Of a DNA stretch of 64,000 nt, positions 41,342-47,700 are shown piece after piece. Source of the DNA: JAENVU01 sp046598395 (GTDB lineage Bacteria; Actinomycetota; Acidimicrobiia; IMCC26256; JAENVU01); assembly GCA_046598395.1 (NCBI GenBank), contig JBKJIQ010000026.1:45485-109484 (forward strand). Reading direction: 5' to 3'. The position numbers were made by a program, and so were the translations under genes. Under the pieces are notes generated by a model. The model worked only from the letters and a program-made list of their open reading frames with translations, did no database searches and had not been told where the DNA came from. Numbering within the stretch: the stretch's first letter is position 1; every line of letters starts with the position of its first letter.

Positions 41342-42177
41342 TGGATGCGCAGACCCAGGCCAAAGCCGACGACGAACTCACCTCGGATCTCATCGATGGG
41401 GTCCTGTGGCTCACAATCAACCGACCGGAATCGTCGAACTCGATTCCGTTCTACGTGCGCGATCGACTCATCGAACAGTTCACATCCGCGCACCGCGACC
41501 TCGCGGTGCGCTGCATCGTGTTGACCGCGGCCGGGGAGCGCCACTTCTGTACCGGCTCGGACCTGCGCGTCCGCCCGCCCGCCGCACCGAAGCCCGAGGG
41601 TGCGCCTGACTTCGTGGCCGGGAGCGCGGTCCACATGATGCGGACCGGGTTCCAGCAGCTCATGGAACGGATGCAGGATTGCCAGAAGCCCATCATCGTT
41701 GCCCTCAACGGCACCGCGGCTGGCGGTGGTGCGATGCTCACCCTTGCCGCCGACCTGGTCATCGCAGCCGACACCGCCAAGATCGTCGACGTCTTCAGCA
41801 AGCAGGCGTTGATTCCTGATGGTGGGTTCATGTATCTGCTTGCGCGCATCGTCGGAACGCACAAGGCAGCCGAGATCGTGTTCCTCGGCGATTCGATCTC
41901 GGCAACCGAAGCCGCGGCGCTCGGCATTGTGAACCGAGTGGTGCCGGCCGCGGAACTGCACGCCGCGGCCAACGAGTGGGCCACGCGCATCGCGGCGAAG
42001 CCCACCAAGGTGCTCGGCTGGGCCAAGAAGCTGCTGCACGACGCCACCGAGATTCCGCGGATCGCCACGTTGGAGAACGAGGCCATGTTCATCGAACTCA
42101 ACCTCGGCACCGAGGACGGCAAGGAGCGGATGGCGGCGATGATGGAAAAGCGCGACCCGGTCTGGCAGGGCTGGTGA
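41341..42177 (+). CDS. Enoyl-CoA hydratase/isomerase family protein
   Basis: A 278-residue crotonase: LTINRPESSNSIPFYVRD, FCTGSDLRV (first oxyanion strand), ALNGTAAGGGAMLTLAADLVIAADTAK (second oxyanion region) and FSKQALIPDGGFMYLLARIVG; the usual Glu positions are partly replaced, so the exact reaction is uncertain. It overlaps the synthetase stop by 1 bp and the Ltp2-like start by 4 bp, indicating tight operon coupling. A role in side-chain or ring acyl-CoA degradation is inferred from context. Confidence 0.86.
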   Translation: MDAQTQAKADDELTSDLIDGVLWLTINRPESSNSIPFYVRDRLIEQFTSAHRDLAVRCIVLTAAGERHFCTGSDLRVRPPAAPKPEGAPDFVAGSAVHMMRTGFQQLMERMQDCQKPIIVALNGTAAGGGAMLTLAADLVIAADTAKIVDVFSKQALIPDGGFMYLLARIVGTHKAAEIVFLGDSISATEAAALGIVNRVVPAAELHAAANEWATRIAAKPTKVLGWAKKLLHDATEIPRIATLENEAMFIELNLGTEDGKERMAAMMEKRDPVWQGW

Positions 42178-43343
42178 ACCGAAGCCTGATGAACCGATTT
42201 CGCGATAGCACTGCGGTGGTGGGCATCGGCCAGACGGCCTACGGCAAGGGACTCCCCGACTCGGAGTTGTCGCTCGCGTGTCAGGCGATCAGCGCCGCCA
42301 TCGATGATGCGGGCCTCCAACCGGCCGACGTGGACGGCATCGCGATGTTCTCCATGGAGGACGGCCGCGAGGTTGATGTCGCGCGCAACGTTGGGCTCGG
42401 CGACATCACGTTCTTCTCGCAGGTCGGCTTCGGCGGTGGCGCCGGCTGTGGCGTGGTGGGCCAAGCCGCCATGGCCGTGGCCACGGGTCAGTGCGAGACG
42501 GCGGTCGCGTGGCGGGCGCGCAAGCGCAGCGCGGCAGCCAGCCGCCCGTGGACTCAAGTGTCTGACCGAGTGAGCGGCCACCAACAGTGGAGCCGACCGT
42601 TCGGCGTGCTGCGGCCGGTGGATGAGATCGCGATGCTCACCCGCCGCGCGATGCACGAGTACGGCTACACCCGCGACCACCTCGCGAACGTGGCGCTCGC
42701 GTTTCGCAAGCATGCGAACCGCAACCCCATCGCCACCATGCACGCCAAGGAACTCACCCGCGAGCAGTACATGGATGCGCGGTGGATCTCCGAGCCGCTG
42801 TGCCTCTTCGACAATTGTCTCGAGACCGACGGTGCGCTCGCGGTGGTGATTACCAGCGCGGAACGCGCGAGGGATCTGCCGCACCCGCCTGCCTACGTCC
42901 ATTCCTTCGCTCAGGGAATCCCGGCTCAGCACCAGGTGATGACGAACTACTTCTGCGAAGACCCGCTGCTCGGACCGTCGTGGACCTGCGCGGGCATGCT
43001 CTGGGAACGGAGCGACTTTCAACCCGCCGACGTTCCCGTCGCGCAGCTGTACGACGCCTTCAGCCCACTGGTTCCGCTCTCCCTCGAGGGCTACGGATTT
43101 TGCGAGCGTGGCGAGGGCGGCGAGTTCACCAACAACGGTGCGCTGGAATGGCCCCACGGTCGGCTGCCGACGAATACTTCCGGGGGCGGTATGTCCGAGG
43201 CGTACGTCCACGGTTTCAACCTCGTGCTCGAGGGCGTACGTCAGATCCGCGGGACGTCGGTCAATCAGGTTGCCGGCGCGCAATGTTCACTCGTCACGAG
43301 CGGCGAAGGCGTCCCTACTTCTGCGATCCTGTTCCGCGCATGA
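42174..43343 (+). CDS. Thiolase-fold Ltp2-like protein (probable acyl-CoA aldolase/lyase subunit)
   Basis: A 389-residue thiolase-superfamily protein. At the nucleophile helix it reads GFGGGAGCGVVGQAAMAV; the lone Cys lies four residues off the thiolase position. C-terminal AQLYDAFSPLVPLSLEGYGF contains the YDAF tyrosine implicated in Ltp2, the retro-aldolase that works with a DUF35 partner on steroid side chains. A DUF35 gene follows with an ATGA overlap, the same pairing. The GTG at 42174 overlaps the upstream stop (GTGA); the ATG at 42189 is an alternative. Substrate class is inference. Confidence 0.82.
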   Translation: MNRSLMNRFRDSTAVVGIGQTAYGKGLPDSELSLACQAISAAIDDAGLQPADVDGIAMFSMEDGREVDVARNVGLGDITFFSQVGFGGGAGCGVVGQAAMAVATGQCETAVAWRARKRSAAASRPWTQVSDRVSGHQQWSRPFGVLRPVDEIAMLTRRAMHEYGYTRDHLANVALAFRKHANRNPIATMHAKELTREQYMDARWISEPLCLFDNCLETDGALAVVITSAERARDLPHPPAYVHSFAQGIPAQHQVMTNYFCEDPLLGPSWTCAGMLWERSDFQPADVPVAQLYDAFSPLVPLSLEGYGFCERGEGGEFTNNGALEWPHGRLPTNTSGGGMSEAYVHGFNLVLEGVRQIRGTSVNQVAGAQCSLVTSGEGVPTSAILFRA

Positions 43344-43786
43344 GCACCAGCGAGGACCTGACGTTGCTGCTTCCCGATCTCGACGACGACAACTCGGCTC
43401 CGTTCTGGAACGGAACCGAGCGTGGTGAACTCCTCGTCCAAGCGTGCGGCGCGTGCGGCGTCTGGCGGATGCCGCCCCGACCGATGTGCCCACGGTGTCA
43501 GTCGATCAGCGTGCGCTGGGTGCCCACCAACGGCCGCGCCACCATCTGGTCCTTCATCGTGGCGCACCCACCGCTTCTCCCGGCCTACGCCGAACTTGCG
43601 CCGTACAACGCGATCGTCGTGGCCCTCGATGAGGATCCGTTCATCCGATTCGTGGGCAACCTCGTGACCAGCGAGCACGGCGCGATCAACGAGATCGACC
43701 CCGCGAGCATCACCATCGGCGAACCCGTGCGCGTGGTCTTCGAGTCGGTCGACGACGTGACCCTCCCCCGTTGGGTCCGCTCCTGA
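43340..43786 (+). CDS. DUF35 zinc-ribbon/OB-fold protein, Ltp2 partner
   Basis: A 148-residue protein with an N-terminal helix (FWNGTERGELLVQ), an intact zinc ribbon CGACGVWRMPPRPMCPRC and an OB-fold (ATIWSFIVAHPPLLPAY...PYNAIVVALDEDP...GEPVRVVFESV). In known systems this subunit binds the CoA ester and completes the active site of the thiolase-like partner. The ATG at 43340 overlaps the Ltp2-like stop. Contrast with the Cys-less tandem DUF35 at 15550-16545. Confidence 0.85.
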   Translation: MSTSEDLTLLLPDLDDDNSAPFWNGTERGELLVQACGACGVWRMPPRPMCPRCQSISVRWVPTNGRATIWSFIVAHPPLLPAYAELAPYNAIVVALDEDPFIRFVGNLVTSEHGAINEIDPASITIGEPVRVVFESVDDVTLPRWVRS

Positions 43787-43801
43787 CCAACAACGGTTCT
43801 C

Positions 43802-43900
43802 GCTCACCCCGCCGACCCCGAACTCGCCGATGATCTCGCCCTGGCGATTGGAGACGAATCGACCGACGACATGGTCGACCCCTGGACCCGCACCACGTGA
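43802..43900 (+). pseudogene. Remnant of a VapB/MazE-type antitoxin (C-terminal tail only)
   Basis: Thirty-two codons read AHPADPELADDLALAIGDES then TDDMVDPWTRTT and a TGA at 43898-43900. Acidic tails ending in DPW of this kind are typical of VapB-type antitoxins. No start codon or DNA-binding domain is present; the upstream sequence abuts the DUF35 stop. The TGA overlaps the GTG of the PIN-domain frame (GTGA), the normal coupling of a toxin-antitoxin operon. Confidence 0.6.
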
Positions 43901-44139
43901 TCGGCGCGCCGGCCGTCTTCGACACTTCGGTGTTCGTCGGACGGGAAATACGAACCGTTGGCACACTCGACCACTGTGCACCCGTCGTTTCGGCGATCAC
44001 GATCGCCGAGCTCAAGCGAACAATTTCGGCGAATGATTCGTGGATCGCCGCGACCGCGCTTGCGCTCGGCGTTCCGCTCATTACTCAAGACGATGACTTC
44101 GATGCCGCGGCGTCGATGATTCAGATCAAGAAGATCTGA
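43897..44139 (+). pseudogene. PIN-domain (VapC) toxin with an internal deletion
   Basis: An 80-residue frame. It begins MIGAPAVFDTSVFVGRE (first PIN Asp, residue 9), continues to VSAITIAELK (Glu 38), and then jumps directly to NDSWIAATALALGVPLITQDDDFDA (Asp 47, Asp 65-67), the C-terminal part of a PIN domain. A normal VapC has roughly 45-50 residues between these blocks. All acidic positions survive but the middle helices are missing, so a folded RNase is unlikely. The frame is preserved, suggesting a single in-frame deletion. With the upstream tail it marks a decayed VapBC module. Confidence 0.72.
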
Positions 44140-44152
44140 CCCAGTCCTGAAT

Positions 44153-44623
44153 CTAGGTGCGGGCGCGTGATTCGCGTGCTCGTTCCAGCACCGCGTCGAG
44201 CGTGCGGAGGTCGTCTGCGCTGAGGTGATCGATGATGCTGTCGCGCACCGCGGCCACGTGCGTCGGTGCGGCGATCTTGAGTTTTGCCATTCCGTCGTCG
44301 GTGAGTACGGCCAACATCACCCGGCGATCCTCCGCCGATGGTTCTCGGGTGACATAGCCCTGTTTCGCGAGTCCGTCGATGCGCCGGGTCAGTCCGCTCG
44401 GCGAGAGTCGGAGCCCTTGGGCAAGGTCACACATGCGGAGGCGATGATCGTCGGCCTCGGACAGCGACACGAGCACGCCGTACTCCCCCTCCGTGATGCC
44501 GTGCGCACCGACGAGCGCTTCTTCTTGCTCGGCCTGGATCTCGAGAATCAACCCCACGAGTTCACGCCAGGTGTGCTGTTCCTCGGAACTCAGCCAGCGG
44601 GTTTCATCAGTTGGTTTCGCCAT
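44153..44623 (-). CDS. MarR-family transcriptional regulator
   Basis: A 156-residue winged-helix regulator: EGEYGVLVSLSEADDHRLRMCDLAQGLRLSPSGLTRRIDGL (helix-turn-helix) then GYVTREPSAEDRRVMLAVLTDDG (wing with the conserved DRR). Regulates the divergent YceI gene by position, with a 14-bp inverted repeat covering the YceI promoter. The ATG at 44623 has TACGGT (44635-44630) six bases upstream, leaderless pattern. Ligand unknown. Confidence 0.87.
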   Translation of the reverse strand: MAKPTDETRWLSSEEQHTWRELVGLILEIQAEQEEALVGAHGITEGEYGVLVSLSEADDHRLRMCDLAQGLRLSPSGLTRRIDGLAKQGYVTREPSAEDRRVMLAVLTDDGMAKLKIAAPTHVAAVRDSIIDHLSADDLRTLDAVLERARESRART

Positions 44624-44663
44624 TGCCCCACCGTAGATCGTCAGGTGATCTCTGTCACAACTA

Positions 44664-44703
44664 TTGCAATGCGAAGTTCTTTGTGCAATACTTCGCACTG
44701 CAA
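44664..44703 (+). promoter_or_regulatory. Inverted repeat operator over the YceI promoter
   Basis: Arms TTGCAATGCGAAGT (44664-44677) and ACTTCGCACTGCAA (44690-44703) match at 13 of 14 positions with a 12-bp spacer. TTGCAA and AATACT spaced 17 bp inside the element look like the yceI core promoter, so MarR binding here would block it. Confidence 0.65.
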
Positions 44704-44725
44704 GCAAACCCCCAAGGAGGACCCC

Positions 44726-45289
44726 ATGAGCACCCAGACCCTTTCCCCCGGCACCCTCGCCGATCTCACCCCCGGCACCTGGACCGTCGATCCCACCCAC
44801 TCCACCATTGGCTTCACCGCCCGTCACCTCATGATCACCAAGGTGCATGGTCATTTCGCCGATTTCGATGGCACCGTGGTGGTCGCGGAGGACCCACTGG
44901 CATCGAACCTCTCGGCCAGCGTGCGGCTCACCTCGGTCGATTCCGGGAACGCCGATCGTGACGCCCACCTGCGCAATGCCGACTTCTTCGACGTTGAGCA
45001 CCACCCCGAGATGACACTGCGATCGACCGCAATCCGCGCCGCCGGCGACGACTACATCCTCGTGGGCGATCTCACGATCTCGGGTCACACCCGCTCGGTG
45101 GAGTTTGCATTGGAGTTTGACGGTGTCACCGTTGACCCGTTTGCGAACACCAAGGCCGGTTTCACCGCCGGCGCCGACATCAACCGCAGCGACTGGGGCC
45201 TCACGTTCAACATGGCCTTGGAGACCGGCGGCGTGGTGGTGTCAGAAAAGATCCGGATCGACCTCGACATCGAGTTGGTCAAGAACTGA
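44726..45289 (+). CDS. YceI-family protein
   Basis: A 187-residue lipocalin-like beta-barrel protein: GTWTVDPTHSTIGFTARHLMITKVHGHFADFDG at the N-terminus, RDAHLRNADFFDVEHHPEM (family hallmark) and GDLTISGHTRSVEFAL. YceI proteins bind isoprenoid or long-chain lipids. No signal peptide here, so cytoplasmic. The ATG at 44726 follows a strong aaggagg site (44714-44720). Regulated by the divergent MarR gene, and ends at a clear hairpin terminator 144 bp downstream. Confidence 0.9.
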   Translation: MSTQTLSPGTLADLTPGTWTVDPTHSTIGFTARHLMITKVHGHFADFDGTVVVAEDPLASNLSASVRLTSVDSGNADRDAHLRNADFFDVEHHPEMTLRSTAIRAAGDDYILVGDLTISGHTRSVEFALEFDGVTVDPFANTKAGFTAGADINRSDWGLTFNMALETGGVVVSEKIRIDLDIELVKN

Positions 45290-45349
45290 CCCGAGCCCGC
45301 CTCGATGGCTCGTCCGGTCGCCGATCAGAGGGCCCGGAGAGTTCCTGGT

Positions 45350-45390
45350 CTCCCTACCTCGCGGCTCACCTCCGCAGGCTCCGGTTCGGG
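45350..45390 (-). repeat. Dispersed intergenic repeat, copy 2 (inverted relative to copy 1)
   Basis: The reverse complement matches 6183-6225, including the 19-base identical core gcggaggtgagccgcgagg. It lies between yceI and its terminator, so it would be transcribed with yceI. Confidence 0.75.
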
Positions 45391-45432
45391 AGGTGGTCGA
45401 ACGCCGATCGGACCCTCTGGAGAGCCAAGACG

Positions 45433-45465
45433 ATGAAGGCCGGCCCTTGCGGGGCCGGCCTTCAT
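45433..45465 (+). terminator. Rho-independent terminator after yceI
   Basis: A 14-bp perfect stem (45433-45446 with 45452-45465) rich in GGCCGGCC, a 5-base loop and then tttct on the plus strand. Confidence 0.85.
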
Positions 45466-45520
45466 TTTCTTCGTACTCGACAGTCGACCGGGGGGAGGTC
45501 GACCGGAGCGCGATCTGGGG

Positions 45521-45673
45521 TTACGCAGCCTGGCGAGTGGGGTGATCCTCGCGACCCCGCAAGGCGCCAAGCGTGCGCTCCCACCGAAGTTGACGCTCGA
45601 TCCAACGACGCGCGTCGCGTTGCGTGGTGCGAGTGGGGAGACCGGTGTTGAGTTCTGCCATCGCTGCGTTCAT
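45521..45673 (-). CDS. Small basic protein (50 residues), putative
   Basis: ATG at 45673 to TAA at 45521, encoding MNAAMAELNTGLPTRT, then QRDARRWIERQLRWERTLGA and a short tail REDHPTRQAA. The codons favour G/C in third position, and an aggtgg stretch lies eight bases upstream of the ATG. The central part forms an amphipathic Arg/Trp-rich helix. It is divergent from the MerR gene and shares its A/T-rich upstream region. No family recognised; it could be a small DNA- or membrane-interacting protein. Confidence 0.5.
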   Translation of the reverse strand: MNAAMAELNTGLPTRTTQRDARRWIERQLRWERTLGALRGREDHPTRQAA

Positions 45674-45704
45674 CGTGTCCACCTAGACTCGGTGCTGGGA
45701 CACT

Positions 45705-45753
45705 GAGAGTAAACACTCTCGGTATATCTACTGTCAAGCTATATGACGACAGT
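45705..45753. promoter_or_regulatory. Inverted repeats in the divergent MerR promoter region
   Basis: GAGAGT-aaac-ACTCTC (45705-45720) and ACTGTC (45730-45735) / GACAGT (45748-45753) lie in an A/T-rich stretch upstream of the MerR gene. They are candidates for autoregulation by the MerR protein. Confidence 0.5.
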
Positions 45754-45777
45754 CACAGCCGGACAAAGGGGACGGGG

Positions 45778-46485
45778 ATGAGCTGGCGTATTGACGACCT
45801 CGCCCGCGAGGCTGACACCACCGTCGACACCATCCGCTTCTACCAGCGGGAGGGCCTCCTCCCCGCGGGCGAACGGGTGGGCCGCACCAAGCACTACGGC
45901 GCCGAGCACCTCGACCGCATTCACCAGATCCGAGATCTCCAGGCCCGCCGGTTCTCGCTCGCGGCCATCAAGGCGCTGCTCACCTCCGATCGCCAGGACC
46001 TCGTCGACGGGATCTTCGCAGGCGAGGGCGGTCTGTCGTATTCCTTGGAGGATCTCGAGGAGCGATCGGCGCTGACGACCGAGGTCATCGACCGTCTGCG
46101 TAACGTCGGGCTCTTGCCCGACCCCGACGACTTCGGTCGGGCCGCGTATGACTCCACCGATCTCGACATGCTGCGGGCGGCGGCCGAGCTTCGCCGACTC
46201 GGCCTGCCCGACGATGTCCTCGTAGAGCTCGCATCCATCTACGTGGCCGGCGTCGAGGCGATGCAGCGCCAAGTGCTCGAACTGTTCTCCGGCGTGCGAG
46301 GTCGCGTCTGGGAGCCCGAGGAACTGGTGGCGTTCCAACGGCAAGCCGCGTCGTCCGCCGGTCAACTGCTCCCGCTTGTCACGCGCATCGTGGACTACGT
46401 ACATCAACGCACCTTGCAACGCCTCACCCTCGGCGCCATCGAGCGCGGCGAGTCGACCGAACGCGGCGGCGGACCTCCGGATTAG
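45778..46485 (+). CDS. MerR-family transcriptional regulator
   Basis: A 235-residue protein with an N-terminal MerR helix-turn-helix (WRIDDLAREADTTVDTIRFYQREGLLPAGERVGRTKHYG) and a second MerR-like segment in the middle (LTTEVIDRLRNVGLLPDPDDFGRAAYDSTDLDML), then a helical effector domain without a metal-binding Cys cluster. It therefore probably senses an organic ligand rather than a metal. The ATG at 45778 has an aaaggggacgggg site. The 3' end overlaps the converging amidohydrolase by 4 bp. Confidence 0.87.
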   Translation: MSWRIDDLAREADTTVDTIRFYQREGLLPAGERVGRTKHYGAEHLDRIHQIRDLQARRFSLAAIKALLTSDRQDLVDGIFAGEGGLSYSLEDLEERSALTTEVIDRLRNVGLLPDPDDFGRAAYDSTDLDMLRAAAELRRLGLPDDVLVELASIYVAGVEAMQRQVLELFSGVRGRVWEPEELVAFQRQAASSAGQLLPLVTRIVDYVHQRTLQRLTLGAIERGESTERGGGPPD

Positions 46486-47642
46486 AGATTCCAGATCCGG
46501 CGGGCGTTACCGCCGGTGATCTTCGCCTTCTCATCCGCCGGGATGTCGTTCATCGTCGCTTCGATCACCTTGCGGGAGTAGGGCCAGTCGTTGCCGTGAT
46601 GCGGGTAGTCGCTCGACCACATCATGTTCTCCACCCCCACTTGATGCCGCAGCGCGATTCCGGACCGATCGGTGATGAACGTGGCCGCGTTGTTCTGGTA
46701 CCAGTAGTGCGACGGCGGGTGATTGATCGGCAGATCTCCCCAGCCGCGGTTGCGCCAGTAGCGATCGTCGAGACATTCGATGAAATGCGGGAGCCAACCG
46801 ACGCCGGTCTCGATCCAACACACTTGAAGCTCGGGAAAGCGGTCGAAGACGCCGGTGAAGAGCATCGATGTGATGTTGCCGGCGGCCATCGAGAACACGT
46901 GGCTCATGCCGCCGATGGCCTTCGCGCGCGTTGCTTCACTGCTCATGTCGTAGAGCGCGTTGCCGGCCTTGGCTGCGGCCTTGCGGCCCGCGGCGCGCTG
47001 CTTGCGACTGATGATGTTGATGTGGATCGAGACCGGGAGACCTTCATCCACGGCCGCGGCCCAGAACGGATCGTCGTCGCGCGACAGCATGCCGCTCCCC
47101 GACGGCCAGTTCGAGATGAGCACACCCTTGGCACCTCGCGCTTTGGCCTTGCGCAGCCCGTCGACGGCGACATCGATCCCCAGTGACGGAATCTGGGCGA
47201 GCCCGATCAACCGGGTCGGGTCGGGCGCGCAGAACTCGTCGAAGAGGAAGTTGTTGTACGCCTCCACTCCCGCGAGTACGAAGTCGTCGTCGTCGTCACC
47301 CAAGAAGTGGCTCATCGTGCGTTGGGGCGGGAAGAGCACCTCGGCGCTCACGCCGTCGATGTCCATGTCCTCGAGCCGAGCCGCGCCGTTGTAGCAACCG
47401 GTACGCGCTTCTTCGTAGGTGACGCCGAACCAACGGAACTCGTCGAAGGGCATCCCCGGTGTTGCGGTGAGTCCGATGGGATCCGGATCGCCGCCCACGC
47501 CGGTGAGCCACGCGTCGCCGCCTTGAGCGTCTTTCACCAACTTCGGCGCCTTGTCCTGGTACGGCTCCGGCAACCAGTTCTTCCAGATGTCCGGTGGTTC
47601 GAGAATGTGGCAATCGGCGTCGACGATGCGATCTTCGGCCAT
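46482..47642 (-). CDS. Amidohydrolase-family protein (ACMSD-like)
   Basis: A 386-residue TIM-barrel metal-dependent hydrolase of the amidohydrolase-2 type: VDADCHILEPPDIWKNW (Asp-x-Cys-His start motif), SIHINI (His), GVGWLPHFIECLDD and MMWSSDYPHHGNDWPYS (metal-binding Asp region). Members decarboxylate or hydrolyse ring-cleavage products. It is divergent from the double CoA-transferase, across a CTGAC-type operator, which ties it to acyl-CoA or aromatic degradation. The ATG at 47642 has a gagagga site upstream. Confidence 0.85.
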   Translation of the reverse strand: MAEDRIVDADCHILEPPDIWKNWLPEPYQDKAPKLVKDAQGGDAWLTGVGGDPDPIGLTATPGMPFDEFRWFGVTYEEARTGCYNGAARLEDMDIDGVSAEVLFPPQRTMSHFLGDDDDDFVLAGVEAYNNFLFDEFCAPDPTRLIGLAQIPSLGIDVAVDGLRKAKARGAKGVLISNWPSGSGMLSRDDDPFWAAAVDEGLPVSIHINIISRKQRAAGRKAAAKAGNALYDMSSEATRAKAIGGMSHVFSMAAGNITSMLFTGVFDRFPELQVCWIETGVGWLPHFIECLDDRYWRNRGWGDLPINHPPSHYWYQNNAATFITDRSGIALRHQVGVENMMWSSDYPHHGNDWPYSRKVIEATMNDIPADEKAKITGGNARRIWNL

Positions 47643-47680
47643 GGGTGATCGGTCCTCTCGGGCGGGCGAGACCCCAAGAG

Positions 47681-47700
47681 TACGCTGACACGAGTGTCAG
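47681..47700 (+). promoter_or_regulatory. -10 hexamer and CTGAC-N6-GTCAG operator (site 2)
   Basis: TACGCT (47681-47686) ends seven bases before the GTG at 47694. The palindrome CTGACACGAGTGTCAG (47685-47700) starts on its last two bases and runs across the start codon. A repressor bound here would cover the start site. Confidence 0.65.

Noticed and set aside
43897..44139. Functional VapC toxin
   Set aside because: The central helices of the PIN domain are missing and the antitoxin has no DNA-binding part or start codon.
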